Shown piece by piece: positions 44,659 to 54,493 of a stretch of DNA of 64,000 nt. A program made the translations under genes and the position numbers. Position 1 is the first letter of the stretch; each line of letters begins with the position of its first letter. A model generated the notes under the pieces. That model saw only the letters and a list, made by a program, of their open reading frames with translations, was not told the origin of the DNA and made no database searches. This stretch comes from Mesorhizobium metallidurans STM 2683 (GTDB lineage: Bacteria > Pseudomonadota > Alphaproteobacteria > Rhizobiales > Rhizobiaceae). Location of the stretch: NCBI RefSeq assembly GCF_000350085.1, contig NZ_CAUM01000065.1, positions 1 to 64,000 of the forward strand. Direction: 5' to 3'.

Positions 44659-47600
44659 CTACTCCGCCGGCTCGATGTTGGCGTAGGCGGCTTCCTCGAG
44701 TTCGCGCTTCAGCCGGCCCTCTTCTTCCACCTTCGGCGTGACGAAGCGGCCGAGCAGGAGATAGGCGACCGGGGTGAGAAACAGCGTCGAGACGGTGGCA
44801 AGGCCCAGCCCGCCGACGATCACCCAGCCAAGCGCGATGCGCGCCTCGGCGCCGGCGCCGCTGGCCAGCACCAGCGGCACGCCGCCGAGCACGGTGCAGC
44901 TCATCGTCATCATCACCGGCCGCAGGCGGATGATGGAGGCCTGCTCGATCGCCTCGCGCACGCCCAGCCCGCGATCGCGCAGCTGGTTGGCGAATTCGAC
45001 GATCAGGATGCCGTTCTTGGCCATGACGCCGACCAGCAGCACCAGGCCGATCTGGCTGTAGGCGTTGAGGCTGGTGCCGCTGAGCAAGAGGGCGAAGATG
45101 GCGCAAGCAAGGCCAAGCGGCACGGTCGCCATGATGATGACGGCGCTGACAAAGCTCTCGAACTGGGCGGCGAGCACCAGAAGGATAATGACCAGCGCGA
45201 AGCCGAAGATGGTAATCATGGCGCTGTTGGTTTCGCCGAGCGTGGCGGCCTCGGCCAGCGGCAGGATGCGGCTGCCCGGCGGCAGCAGCGGCGTTGCTAT
45301 TTCCTCGGCGCGGGAGAGTGCCGAGCCAAGCGCGAAATCGCCGCTGAGATTGGAGGTGATCGCCACCGACGGCTGCTGCTGCTCGCGCGTCAGCGACGGC
45401 GGCACGGCGCGCTCGGTCAGCGTGGCGATGGTCGACATCGGCACGAAGCGGCCGTCACCCGTCTTCAGGAAGACGTTTTCCAGGTCGGTCGGATCGTTGA
45501 TCGGGTTGGTCGTCGAGACCAGCTTCACCCCGTAGCTGCGGTCGGCGATATAGACGTCGACGACGTCATTGCCGTCGAGCATGGCCTGCATGGTGTCGGC
45601 AAGTCCGGTGATGTCGATGCCGAGATCGGAGGCGCGTTCGCGGTCGATGGCGACGGCCAGCTGCGGCTGCGTCGGATCGACGGAGAGCCGCGGCGACTGG
45701 AAGCGCGGGTCCTTCTGCATCTCGGCGATGACCTTGACCGCGGCGTCACCGAGCGCCTTGCGATTGTTGCCGACCAGCGCGAATTGCAGGCCGTTGCCGG
45801 CGCCGCGGATGCCGAGGCTGTTGGGCTGCACCGGGAAGACGCGCACGCTCGGCACCTGTTTGGTGAGCCGGCTGATCTCGGCCATGATCTCTTGCTGGCT
45901 GCGCGTGCGCTCGTCCCATGGCGCCAGCGTCATCACCATGAAGCCGCTGTTGTAGGCGCCGTTCTGGCCGGCGTTCTCGAAGGTGCTGCGGATCTCGCCG
46001 GAATCGCGCAGCGGCTGGATCAATTTCTCGATCTTCTGCATCTGCTGCGTCGTGTAGTCGAGGCTGACGCCTTGCGGGGCATTGATGCGCAACAGCACGA
46101 CGGCGCGATCCTCGGTCGGCGTCAGCTCCTGGCGGATGGTGCCGAACAGTGTGAAGGCGGTAGCCGCAAACAGCACCGCGACCAGCAGCACGATCCACGG
46201 CGCGCCGAGGCAGGCGTGCAGGCAGCGCCGGTAGAGCGCGTTCAGCGCACCGCCAATGCGGGCGCCGACGCCGCTGCCGCCCTCATGATGGAACGAGGCG
46301 GTGGACAGCATGCGCGAGGCGAGCATCGGGCAAAGGGTGAGCGCCACCACGCAGGATAAAAGCACCGAGATGGCGAGCACGAAGCCGAATTCGCGGAACA
46401 GGCCGCCGGTCTGGCCGGGCAGGAAGGAGATCGGCACGAAGACGGCGACCAGCGTCAGCGTCGTGGCGATGACGGCGAAGAAGACTTCCTGGGCGCCCAG
46501 CACGGCGGCGGCGCGCGGGCCCATGCCTTCGTTGCGTCGTCGCACGATGTTTTCGAGCACGACGATGGCGTCGTCGACGACAAGGCCGGTGGCCAGCACC
46601 AGAGCGAGCAGCGTCAATATGTTGACGGAGAAGCCGGCGAGGTAGATCGCGGCGATCGTGCCGATCATAGCGACCGGCATCGACAGGCCCGGAATGAGCG
46701 TGGCGCGCCAATCGAGGAGAAAGACGTAGATGACGATCAGCACGATGGAGACCGACAGGCCGAGCGCGATCTCGACCTCGTGCACGGCGCCGTTGACGAA
46801 GACCGCGTCGTCGCTGGTGACCTTGATCGACATGCCTTCGGGCAGGTTCTCCTGCATCTGGGCGACGGCGGCCCTCACGCCGGTCGAAATATCCAGCGTG
46901 TTCGATTCCGCCTGGCGGATGATGCCGAGGCCGATGCCGGTCTTGCCGTCCGAACGCAATGTGGTCTGGCCGATGTCGGGGCCGAGCGTGACGGTGGCGA
47001 CGTCGCGAATGCGCGTCGTGCCACCGATGATGATGTTCTCGAACTCTTCCGGCGTGGTCACGTCCGCCGTCGTGCGAACGATCAGATCCTGATTGGTCGT
47101 GGTGATCGAGCCGGCCGGGGAATCGAAGGCCACCGAGGCAAGGGCGGTCCTCAGATCGGCGACCGTGAAGCCGAGGCTCGCCAGCTTGGTCTGGTCGACA
47201 TCGATGCGGAAGATCTTGTCGCGGTCGCCAGAGACCTGGACGTCGGCAACGCCGGGCACGGCGGCAAGCTCGTCCTCGATCTGGTCCTGGACGACCACCG
47301 TCATGTCCTGCACCGACATGGTGTCGGAGGTGACGGCCAGCCGCATCACGGGTTCGGAATTGGCATCGGCCTTGACGATACGCGGCGGGTCCGCGGTGTC
47401 GGGCATCTGGTTGGCGACACGGCCGACGGCATCGCGCACATCGGAGGCGGCGACGTTCAAGTCGACACCGTCGTTGAACTCGATGGTGACGCGGCTCGAG
47501 CCGAACGAAGAGGTGGACGAGATCGATTTGACGCCGGAGACGCGGCCGACGGCGCCCTCGATCACGTCGGTCAATTCGCGGTCGACGGTTTCGGACGCGG

Positions 47601-47790
47601 CGCCTTCAAAGGCCGTGTTGACGGTGATGACGGGGCGGTCGACATCCGGCAGTTCGCGGATCTCGACGCCATAGAAGGCGGCAAGGCCGGCAACCGCGAT
47701 CAATGTGTTCAGCACGAAGGCCATCACCGGCCTGCGGATGAACAGGGCGGTGAAGCCGGTCTCGCTGCCGGTATTGACGGCCCCGGTCAT
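44659..47790 (-). CDS. RND efflux transporter, inner-membrane subunit (HAE1-like)
   Basis: A 1043-residue RND pump. The first helix (FIRRPVMAFVLNTLIAVAGLAAFYGVEIRELPDVDRPVITV) and the TM4 proton-relay Asp pair (GLVVDDAIVVLENIVRRR) are intact. Two large periplasmic loops and 12 helices are expected. The closest class by look is the MexF/MdtBC-like branch with short loops. It is coupled to the membrane-fusion gene by an ATGA overlap. No outer-membrane channel gene is adjacent. Confidence 0.95.
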   Translation of the reverse strand: MTGAVNTGSETGFTALFIRRPVMAFVLNTLIAVAGLAAFYGVEIRELPDVDRPVITVNTAFEGAASETVDRELTDVIEGAVGRVSGVKSISSTSSFGSSRVTIEFNDGVDLNVAASDVRDAVGRVANQMPDTADPPRIVKADANSEPVMRLAVTSDTMSVQDMTVVVQDQIEDELAAVPGVADVQVSGDRDKIFRIDVDQTKLASLGFTVADLRTALASVAFDSPAGSITTTNQDLIVRTTADVTTPEEFENIIIGGTTRIRDVATVTLGPDIGQTTLRSDGKTGIGLGIIRQAESNTLDISTGVRAAVAQMQENLPEGMSIKVTSDDAVFVNGAVHEVEIALGLSVSIVLIVIYVFLLDWRATLIPGLSMPVAMIGTIAAIYLAGFSVNILTLLALVLATGLVVDDAIVVLENIVRRRNEGMGPRAAAVLGAQEVFFAVIATTLTLVAVFVPISFLPGQTGGLFREFGFVLAISVLLSCVVALTLCPMLASRMLSTASFHHEGGSGVGARIGGALNALYRRCLHACLGAPWIVLLVAVLFAATAFTLFGTIRQELTPTEDRAVVLLRINAPQGVSLDYTTQQMQKIEKLIQPLRDSGEIRSTFENAGQNGAYNSGFMVMTLAPWDERTRSQQEIMAEISRLTKQVPSVRVFPVQPNSLGIRGAGNGLQFALVGNNRKALGDAAVKVIAEMQKDPRFQSPRLSVDPTQPQLAVAIDRERASDLGIDITGLADTMQAMLDGNDVVDVYIADRSYGVKLVSTTNPINDPTDLENVFLKTGDGRFVPMSTIATLTERAVPPSLTREQQQPSVAITSNLSGDFALGSALSRAEEIATPLLPPGSRILPLAEAATLGETNSAMITIFGFALVIILLVLAAQFESFVSAVIIMATVPLGLACAIFALLLSGTSLNAYSQIGLVLLVGVMAKNGILIVEFANQLRDRGLGVREAIEQASIIRLRPVMMTMSCTVLGGVPLVLASGAGAEARIALGWVIVGGLGLATVSTLFLTPVAYLLLGRFVTPKVEEEGRLKRELEEAAYANIEPAE

Positions 47791-48950
47791 AGGCCTTCAG
47801 CGTCGGCGGCGCGCTGTTGCTCGCCGGCGATGCGGACCTCGCCGCCTTCGCTGACGCTCTGGGTACCCTCGGTCACCACCATGTCGCCGCTGACGATCGG
47901 GGCGTCGATCAGCACGGTCTCGGTGTTGCGCTGGATGACGCGCACCGCAATGCGCTTGGCCTTGCCGTCCTCGACCGTCCAGACATAGGCGCCGTCCGAG
48001 CCCCACTGGATCGCCAGCGGGCTGACCGCTGGATAGCTGTCGCCAGGGAATTTCATGGTGATCTGGAACGACATGCCGGCACGCAGCGAATCGGCCGGAT
48101 TGGCGATCGTCGCCTTGACCAGAAGGGTGCGGCTGGTCTCGTCGATATGGTTGTCGATTGCCGAGACCGTGCCGGTATAAGCCTTGTTGGGATTGGCGAT
48201 CGGCGTCGCCGACAATTGCGCGCCGAGCTTGACGGCGGCGGCGAAGCGCTCCGGCACCCAGAAATCGACGAGTATGCTGGAGCGGTCGTCAAGGGTGGCG
48301 ATCGCCGACTGGCTGGTTGCGTAGTTGCCGGCCGATATCGGCAGGATGCCGACAGTGCCTGATATCGGCGCGACGATCGAACGGCGCTGCAAGGCCAGTT
48401 CCGCATCGCTGAGCGCCAGTTTGGCATTGGCCAGCACCACCTCGGCATCGGCGACGGCGACCGCTGTCGCGGCGTTGGACGCCCTTAGCGACTTGACCCG
48501 ATTGAGCTTGGCCTGTGCGTCCTGCAAGGCAAGTTTGGCGCGATTCTGGGCGATCATCTCGGTGTCGGAATCGAGGGTGGCGATGATCTCGCCCTTCTCG
48601 ATATGGGCGCCGGACTTGACCAGGAATTCGACGAGGCGGCCGGAACTGTAGGGATTGACCGTCACCGACGCGTTGGCGCGGCCGGTGCCGATTGCTTGCA
48701 GGCGGTCGTTGATGACAGCCTTTGCCGCCGGCAAGGCGACGATGGTCACCAACTGGCCGGCTCCGTCTCGGCCTCCTGTCTGCCTGGCGTCGGTGGCTGC
48801 GCCCGTCTCGGCCGGGGGCGTCGCGGCATAAGCCCAGTCGATGCCCCAGCGCGCCAGCACATCCGGCGCGCCGGGAAAGAAGCGAACCCAGGCGGCAGCC
48901 GCCGCCACCAGGATCACAAGTGCAAAGACTATTTGTTTCCAGGCGGCCAT
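47787..48950 (-). CDS. RND efflux membrane fusion protein
   Basis: A 387-residue periplasmic adaptor. One N-terminal helix (QIVFALVILVAAAAAWVRFF) anchors it. The lipoyl-like halves are NPYSSGRLVEFLVKSGAHIEKGEIIATLDS and RSIVAPISGTVGILPISAGNYA, with a helical hairpin between. The ATG at 48950 has GGAG 5 bases upstream. It bridges the adjacent RND transporter to an outer-membrane channel encoded elsewhere. Confidence 0.93.
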   Translation of the reverse strand: MAAWKQIVFALVILVAAAAAWVRFFPGAPDVLARWGIDWAYAATPPAETGAATDARQTGGRDGAGQLVTIVALPAAKAVINDRLQAIGTGRANASVTVNPYSSGRLVEFLVKSGAHIEKGEIIATLDSDTEMIAQNRAKLALQDAQAKLNRVKSLRASNAATAVAVADAEVVLANAKLALSDAELALQRRSIVAPISGTVGILPISAGNYATSQSAIATLDDRSSILVDFWVPERFAAAVKLGAQLSATPIANPNKAYTGTVSAIDNHIDETSRTLLVKATIANPADSLRAGMSFQITMKFPGDSYPAVSPLAIQWGSDGAYVWTVEDGKAKRIAVRVIQRNTETVLIDAPIVSGDMVVTEGTQSVSEGGEVRIAGEQQRAADAEGL

Positions 48951-49129
48951 CGGCACTCCGGTTGGCAAAAAACGTCTACCGGTTTCCCCAAGCATAAAAA
49001 CGCAGCGACGCACCCGGTACGTGCGAAACCGCGCTGATATCATGGCTTTATGGCAATTCTGCCGCCGCCACACATTAAATCTATGTAACGTTGGATGGCT
49101 AAAGTAGCGAGAGTTACAGACAGGCAGCG

Positions 49130-49957
49130 TCAGCGCAGGCTTTCCAGCTCGCGGATGCGCTTGGCGCCGTCGGCTTCGAGCTGCCTCGTGACGGCGCCGA
49201 TCAGCGTTTCGGCGACGACGAAAAGGGCCGCCGAAGAGTCCCAGGCCGAAGGCACGGCGGTGCGTCCGGCGATGACATGGCGGGCGAAGCGGGCGATCGG
49301 CGACAGCCATTGGTCGGTGAACAGCACGATCTGCACGCCGCGCTGATGGGCGGTCTCGGCAAAGCGCACCAGGCTGTCCTGGTAGCGTCTGATATCGAAG
49401 ATGATCAGCACGTCGCGCTTGCCCATGTCGATCAGCCGGTCGCGCCAGATGCTTTCCTGCCCCGCCAGATGGAAGACGTTGGGCTGGATGATGGCGAGGT
49501 GGGCGGCCATGTAGCGCGCCAGCGGATCGGTGAAGCGGCCGCCGATCAGGAATGTCTTGCCGCGCCGGTCGGCGAGTTTTGCGACGATGTCGGCAAGCTG
49601 CTTGTCGGACAGGTGCCTGAAAGTCTCACGCATGTTATCGAGCGTCGCCTCCAGCATCGGCGACACCGCGCCACCACCCGGCGATGACGGATTGAGCGTG
49701 CGCGATGCCGGCGACTGCAATTGCGCCGCCAGTTCGTCCTGCAGCGCCGACTGGAATTCCGGATAGTTCTGGAAGCCGAGCCGGGCGACAAAACGCAGGA
49801 TCGTCGGCGACGACACGCCGGCTGCCGCCGAAAATTCGGCGACAGTCTTCAGGCCGATCAGCGGGTAGTTGGCGATCAGCGTCTGCGCGGCGCGCCGCTC
49901 GCCGGCCGGCATGGTGCCGATACGGTCCGAGATCAGTTCGGCAATGCTGGAAATCAT
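49130..49957 (-). CDS. MurR/RpiR family regulator
   Basis: A 275-residue regulator. The N-terminal HTH_6 domain reads PAGERRAAQTLIANYPLIGLKTVAEFSAAAGVSSPTILRFVARLGFQNYPEFQ. A SIS sugar-phosphate-binding domain follows (GKTFLIGGRFTDPLARYMAAHLAII, DVLIIFDIRRYQDSLVRFAETAHQRGVQIVLFTD). GGGGGA precedes the ATG. It is divergent from the amidohydrolase-led catabolic genes and is their likely regulator. In this type the SIS domain may sense a non-sugar ligand. Confidence 0.92.
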   Translation of the reverse strand: MISSIAELISDRIGTMPAGERRAAQTLIANYPLIGLKTVAEFSAAAGVSSPTILRFVARLGFQNYPEFQSALQDELAAQLQSPASRTLNPSSPGGGAVSPMLEATLDNMRETFRHLSDKQLADIVAKLADRRGKTFLIGGRFTDPLARYMAAHLAIIQPNVFHLAGQESIWRDRLIDMGKRDVLIIFDIRRYQDSLVRFAETAHQRGVQIVLFTDQWLSPIARFARHVIAGRTAVPSAWDSSAALFVVAETLIGAVTRQLEADGAKRIRELESLR

Positions 49958-50093
49958 GTTTTCCCCCGCTCTTGGCCCGGCTAACCGAAATCGCGTTTGA
50001 CAAAGCCTGACAAACTGTATGAAATCATCCATAGGGACGCAATGAGGCAAAATACGTAACATACGATACAGCGCTCCCCGGGGACGGCAGACA

Positions 50094-50912
50094 ATGGAGA
50101 CAGCTCGGCCCGCCAGCCTTGCATCCTCTGAGACCGTAAGGGTGACCAACCCCGGCGGCTCTAGCCCCTTCGTCTTCACCTGCGACCACGCCTCCAACTT
50201 CCTGCCGGCAGAATTCGGAACGCTCGGCCTGCCTGCGAAAGACCTCACCTGCCACATCGCCTGGGATCCGGGCGCGCTTCCTGTTGCCAGCCGCATGGCC
50301 GCAGCGCTCGACGCCACGCTGGTCGAGACCCGGGTCTCGCGCCTCGTCATCGACTGCAACCGGCCGCTCGACGCACCGGATCTCGTGCCGTCTGTCAGCG
50401 AAACAACGGCCATTCCCGGCAATGCCGGCCTATCGGACAAGCAGCGCGCCGCGCGCGTCGACTTGTCCTGGCAGCCCTTCCATGACGCGGTCGGGCACGT
50501 CATCTACAAAAGGCTGGCGCGGGGGCAGGAGACGCGGCTGGTGTCCGTCCACTCCTTCACACCGGTCTACAAGGGCAAGAGCCGGCCATGGCACATCGGC
50601 ATCATTCATGACGAGGATCGCCGGCTCGCGTCCCCACTCATTGCCGCGCTGCAGCGGCTCGCCGGCATCACGGTCGGCGTCAACGAACCCTACTCACCGG
50701 CCGACCGTGTCTATTTCACGCTGGAACGCCATGCGCGCTCGCGCGGGCTACCCTGCGCGATGATCGAAATCCGCAACGACGAAATCTCCGGCGAGGCCGG
50801 GCAGCGGAAATGGGCGGATCTGCTTACAGGCATTTTTCTAGATCTGGAGCCCGACGAGGCCAGCGGCTCCCGACCAAGCGCAGTGGGAAAGTCAGTACAA
50901 TCGGCCAGCTAA
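50094..50912 (+). CDS. N-formylglutamate amidohydrolase family protein
   Basis: A 272-residue member of the HutG-like amidohydrolase family. FVFTCDHASNFLP, HIAWDPGALPVASRMAAAL, DCNRPL and VSVHSFTPVYKGKSRPWHIGIIH are family blocks. Enzymes of this group cut N-acyl glutamates to glutamate. No hut genes are near. Leading a cluster with a glutamine-synthetase-like ligase, it may instead release glutamate from a gamma-glutamyl intermediate. Confidence 0.85.
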   Translation: METARPASLASSETVRVTNPGGSSPFVFTCDHASNFLPAEFGTLGLPAKDLTCHIAWDPGALPVASRMAAALDATLVETRVSRLVIDCNRPLDAPDLVPSVSETTAIPGNAGLSDKQRAARVDLSWQPFHDAVGHVIYKRLARGQETRLVSVHSFTPVYKGKSRPWHIGIIHDEDRRLASPLIAALQRLAGITVGVNEPYSPADRVYFTLERHARSRGLPCAMIEIRNDEISGEAGQRKWADLLTGIFLDLEPDEASGSRPSAVGKSVQSAS

Positions 50913-50932
50913 AAACCAAAAGGGGACTTCCA

Positions 50933-52489
50933 ATGGCAGCACCGGGTTATACAGACCTTGACAAGGCGGAGGACGTAAAGGTTCTCCACAACATGGGCTA
51001 TGCCCAGGAACTGGAACGGCGTCTCAGCCGCTTTTCGAACTTCGCCGTTTCCTTCTCGATCATCTGCATCCTGTCCGGCGGCATCAATTCGCTGGCGCAG
51101 GCTACCTCCGGCGCCGGCGGCATCGGCATCGGCATTGGCTGGCTGGTCGGCTGCTTCGTCTCGCTGACCTTCGCGGTCGCCATGTCGCAGATCAGCTCGG
51201 CCTATCCGACCGCTGGTGGCCTCTACCACTGGGGCTCGATCCTTGGCAATCGCGGCACCGGCTGGGTGACGGCATGGCTCAACCTGCTCGGCCTGATCAC
51301 GGTGCTCGGCGCCATCAATGTCGGCACCTGGACGTTCTTCCTCGGCGCCTTCGGACCGACGCTCGGCATTGAAGGCACGCTGACCAACCAGATGATCTTC
51401 CTGATCATCATCACCGGCGCCCAGGCGCTGATCAACCATCTCGGCATCAAGCTGACGGCGAAGCTGACCGACTTTTCGGGCTACCTAATCTTCTTCGGCG
51501 CGATCCTGATCGCTCTCGTCTGCCTGATCTCCGCCGAGACCTGGGATTTCAGTCGGCTGTTCACGTTCAAGAACTACTCCGGCGATGCTGGCGGCAGTGT
51601 CTGGCCGGCTGTTTCGAACTGGTGGGTGTTCGCGCTTGGCCTGTTGCTGCCGATCTACACGATAACCGGCTACGACGCCTCGGCGCATACCTCCGAGGAA
51701 ACCATCAAGGCAGCCTCTTCGGTGCCGCGCGCGATGGTTATGTCGGTCATCTGGTCGGCGGTCTTCGGCTATCTGTTTCTCGCCGCCTTCATCCTGATGA
51801 TCCCGAACATGGATGATGCGGCCAAGCAGGGCTGGAACGTGTTCTTCTGGGCCTTCGACCAGCGCGTCAGCCCCGGCATAAAGGAGCTCGTCTACCTCGT
51901 CGTGTTCATCGCACAGCTGCTTTGCGGCCTGGCAACCGTCACCTCGGCGTCGCGCATGATCTTCGCCTTCTCGCGCGACGGTGGGCTGCCGGCCTCGGGC
52001 GCCTTGTCGAGGGTCAGCCCGACCTATCGCACGCCAGTGGCGGCAATCTGGACGGCGGCGATCCTGTCGGTGCTGTTTGTCTGGGGTTCGTCGGTGGTTT
52101 CGGTTGCAGGCACCTCGGCCTACACAATCGTGGTGTCGTGCACCGTCATCTTCCTGTTCCTGTCCTTCATCGTACCGATCGTGCTCGGCATGCTGGCCTG
52201 GGGAACGCCCAAGTGGGACAAGATGGGCCCGTGGAACATGGGCAAAGGTATGTTCATGCTGTTTGCCTTCCTGTCGATCGTGTCGATGATCCTGATCTTT
52301 ATCGTCGGCATCCAGCCGCCGAACGACTGGGCGCTCTACATCACCGTCGGCTTTCTGATTCTGACGGCGATCGTCTGGTTTGGCTTCGAGAGAGCACGGT
52401 TCCGGGGCCCGCCACTCGGCGACATCATCGCGGCGCGGCAGGCGGCGATCAAGGCAGCGGAGCAAGCGGTCGGCGAAACCGGCCACTGA
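50933..52489 (+). CDS. APC-superfamily permease (ACT-type)
   Basis: A 518-residue permease with about 12 membrane helices. SNFAVSFSIICILSGGINSLAQATSGAGGIGIGIGWLVG and SSAYPTAGGLYHWGSILGNRG resemble the amino acid/choline transporter (ACT) branch, which includes GABA and choline/ethanolamine carriers. GYDASAHTSEETIKAASSVPRAM is also typical. It starts 20 bp after the amidohydrolase gene and precedes the ligase, so it probably imports the pathway's amine or amino-acid substrate. Confidence 0.88.
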   Translation: MAAPGYTDLDKAEDVKVLHNMGYAQELERRLSRFSNFAVSFSIICILSGGINSLAQATSGAGGIGIGIGWLVGCFVSLTFAVAMSQISSAYPTAGGLYHWGSILGNRGTGWVTAWLNLLGLITVLGAINVGTWTFFLGAFGPTLGIEGTLTNQMIFLIIITGAQALINHLGIKLTAKLTDFSGYLIFFGAILIALVCLISAETWDFSRLFTFKNYSGDAGGSVWPAVSNWWVFALGLLLPIYTITGYDASAHTSEETIKAASSVPRAMVMSVIWSAVFGYLFLAAFILMIPNMDDAAKQGWNVFFWAFDQRVSPGIKELVYLVVFIAQLLCGLATVTSASRMIFAFSRDGGLPASGALSRVSPTYRTPVAAIWTAAILSVLFVWGSSVVSVAGTSAYTIVVSCTVIFLFLSFIVPIVLGMLAWGTPKWDKMGPWNMGKGMFMLFAFLSIVSMILIFIVGIQPPNDWALYITVGFLILTAIVWFGFERARFRGPPLGDIIAARQAAIKAAEQAVGETGH

Positions 52490-52577
52490 GATCCATCATC
52501 ATGACCATGGCCGGCCTCGCGCCGGCCATGGTTTTCGTTTGCCCCTCTCAATCGACAAGCATTGGAGCGCCACAAGA

Positions 52578-53948
52578 ATGGCCGGAAATTTCTCGTTCGA
52601 TCAGTTGAAGAAAGCGGTCTCCAATGGCGAGGTCGACACGGTGCTGGCCTGCATCGTCGACATGCAGGGGCGGCTCGCGGGAAAGCGGTTCCTGGCGCAG
52701 TATTTCGTCGATTCCGCGCATGGCGAGACGCATGGCTGCAACTATCTCTTGGCCGCCGACATCGACATGGAACCGGTGCCGGGCTACAAGGCGGCGAGCT
52801 GGTCGAAGGGCTATGGCGATTTCGTCATGAAGCCGGACCTTTCGACGCTGCGGCGGATTCCATGGCTGGAAAAGACGGCGCTGGTGATCTGCGACGTGCT
52901 CGACCACCACGACCATGAAGATCTCGCGCATTCGCCGCGCGCCATACTGAAGAAGCAGATCAAGCGGCTGAGTGACCGCGGCTATATCGGCTATTTCGCC
53001 TCCGAGCTCGAATTCTATCTGTTCAGCGAGACCTACAATTCCGCGCGCAAGAAGCACTGGCAGGGCCTCGACACGGCCTCGCCCTATATCGGCGACTACC
53101 AGATCGGCATCACCACCAAGGAAGAAGGCGTCATGCGCCGGCTGCGCAACGAGATGGAAGCGGCCGGTATCCCGATAGAGAACTCCAAGGGCGAGTGGGG
53201 TCCGGGCCAGGAAGAGATCAATGTGCGCTATGCCGAGGCGCTCGACATGGCCGACCGCCACGTCATCCTGAAGAACGGCGCCAAGGAGATCGCCGAGTCC
53301 GAAGGCAAGGCGATTTCCTTCATGGCCAAGTACAATTACGCACTGGCCGGCAATTCCAGCCACATCCACAATTCGCTGTGGAGCGCCGACGGCAAGACGC
53401 CGCTGTTCTACGACAAGAAGGCCAACTGGACGCTGTCGACGCTCGGCCAGCAATGGGCCGCCGGCCAGCTCAAATACGCCAAGGAATTCACCTGGTTCCT
53501 GGCGCCCTACATCAATTCCTACAAGCGCTTCCAGGCCGGTACCTTCGCGCCGACCAAGATCATGTGGAGCGAGGACAACCGCACCGCCGGCTTCCGCCTG
53601 TGCGGCGAGGGCACCAAGGGCATCCGCATGGAGTGCCGCATCGGCGGCGCCGACCTCAACCCGTATCTGGCTTTTGCGGCGCTGATCGCCGCCGGCCTTG
53701 GCGGCATCGACGAGAAGCTGGAACTGCAAAAACCTTTCGTCGGCGACGCCTATCAGGCGTCGCGTCTGCCGGAGATCCCGAAAACGCTGCGCGACGCGAC
53801 CGAGACGCTGGCGAAATCGAGGATGCTGAAGCAGGCCTTCGGCGAGGATGTGCTCGAACATTATGTCCATACGGCCCGCTGGGAGCAGTTCGAATACGAT
53901 CGCCGGATCACGGATTGGGAACTGCACAGGGGGTTCGAGCGGTACTAA
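52578..53948 (+). CDS. Glutamine synthetase family gamma-glutamyl ligase
   Basis: A 456-residue protein of the glutamine synthetase fold. ELEFYLF binds metal and glutamate, GPGQEEINVRYAEALDMAD, GNSSHIHNSLW and the C-terminal RMECRIGGADLNPYLAFAALIAAGL are family motifs. The usual adenylylation-loop text is absent. The context (permease, amidohydrolase, aldehyde and alcohol dehydrogenases) favours ligation of glutamate to an amine, as in PuuA or gamma-glutamylethanolamide synthetases, over ammonia assimilation. Confidence 0.9.
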   Translation: MAGNFSFDQLKKAVSNGEVDTVLACIVDMQGRLAGKRFLAQYFVDSAHGETHGCNYLLAADIDMEPVPGYKAASWSKGYGDFVMKPDLSTLRRIPWLEKTALVICDVLDHHDHEDLAHSPRAILKKQIKRLSDRGYIGYFASELEFYLFSETYNSARKKHWQGLDTASPYIGDYQIGITTKEEGVMRRLRNEMEAAGIPIENSKGEWGPGQEEINVRYAEALDMADRHVILKNGAKEIAESEGKAISFMAKYNYALAGNSSHIHNSLWSADGKTPLFYDKKANWTLSTLGQQWAAGQLKYAKEFTWFLAPYINSYKRFQAGTFAPTKIMWSEDNRTAGFRLCGEGTKGIRMECRIGGADLNPYLAFAALIAAGLGGIDEKLELQKPFVGDAYQASRLPEIPKTLRDATETLAKSRMLKQAFGEDVLEHYVHTARWEQFEYDRRITDWELHRGFERY

Positions 53949-53968
53949 AGCTTTATTACAGCTTTATG

Positions 53969-53997
53969 TTGACAGCGGCGAAACTGAGTGCCATATG
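53969..53997 (+). promoter_or_regulatory. Candidate sigma-70-type promoter of the second toxin-antitoxin pair
   Basis: TTGACA (53969-53974) is followed after 17 bp by CATATG (53992-53997), a reasonable -35/-10 pair. It lies 41 bp upstream of the antitoxin ATG, after the ligase stop, next to a GCTTTAT direct repeat that may be an operator. Confidence 0.45.
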
Positions 53998-54037
53998 ACA
54001 ACTGTAAACTGCAATGCGCCACATCCAGGAGTTTGCA

Positions 54038-54493
54038 ATGTCCAAATATGCGCCGCTCAAGGACTTTCTCGTCGCCCAAAATGTTGATCGCGTGCCGATG
54101 TCATTCGCCGAAATCGAGAGGGTGCTCAATCTGCCGCTGCCAGCATCGAAGCAATACCCTGCGTGGTGGAGTAACAATCCAAGCAATAATCCCATGACAA
54201 GGGAGTGGCTTGAGGCTGGGTTCGAGACGGAATCCGTCAATATAGGTAGTGGGAAACTGGTATTTCGCCGCGTTCGCAAAGTGACCGTTTCGGTGCCGCC
54301 CGGTGGCGGTGCGCCTGCTGCGCCAAAGGAGGCACGCCAGGATCGCCACCCCGGTTTTGGTTTCATGAAGGGCCTGATAACAATCGAAGCCGGATTTGAT
54401 GTCACCAAACCTTTCGATGACGAGCCGTGGGACCGGGGCTATCTGGGCGGCGAGGCTGATGCGCGCGACGGCAAACTCGCGGTGCGTAAATGA
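54038..54493 (+). CDS. Putative antitoxin of a PIN-toxin pair
   Basis: A 151-residue protein. The N-terminal half (SKYAPLKDFLVAQNVDRVPMSFAEIERVLNLPLPASKQYPAWWSNNPSNNPMTREWLEAGFETESVNIGSGKLVFRRV) matches a small DNA-associated domain (DUF7662-like) often seen in phage and defence loci. AGGAG precedes the ATG. It overlaps the PIN toxin gene by 4 bases (ATGA), as expected for an antitoxin. That role is inferred from arrangement. Confidence 0.7.
   Translation: MSKYAPLKDFLVAQNVDRVPMSFAEIERVLNLPLPASKQYPAWWSNNPSNNPMTREWLEAGFETESVNIGSGKLVFRRVRKVTVSVPPGGGAPAAPKEARQDRHPGFGFMKGLITIEAGFDVTKPFDDEPWDRGYLGGEADARDGKLAVRK

Noticed and set aside
52548..53927. 459-codon minus-strand frame
   Set aside because: Antisense to the glutamine-synthetase-like gene; no recognisable domain.
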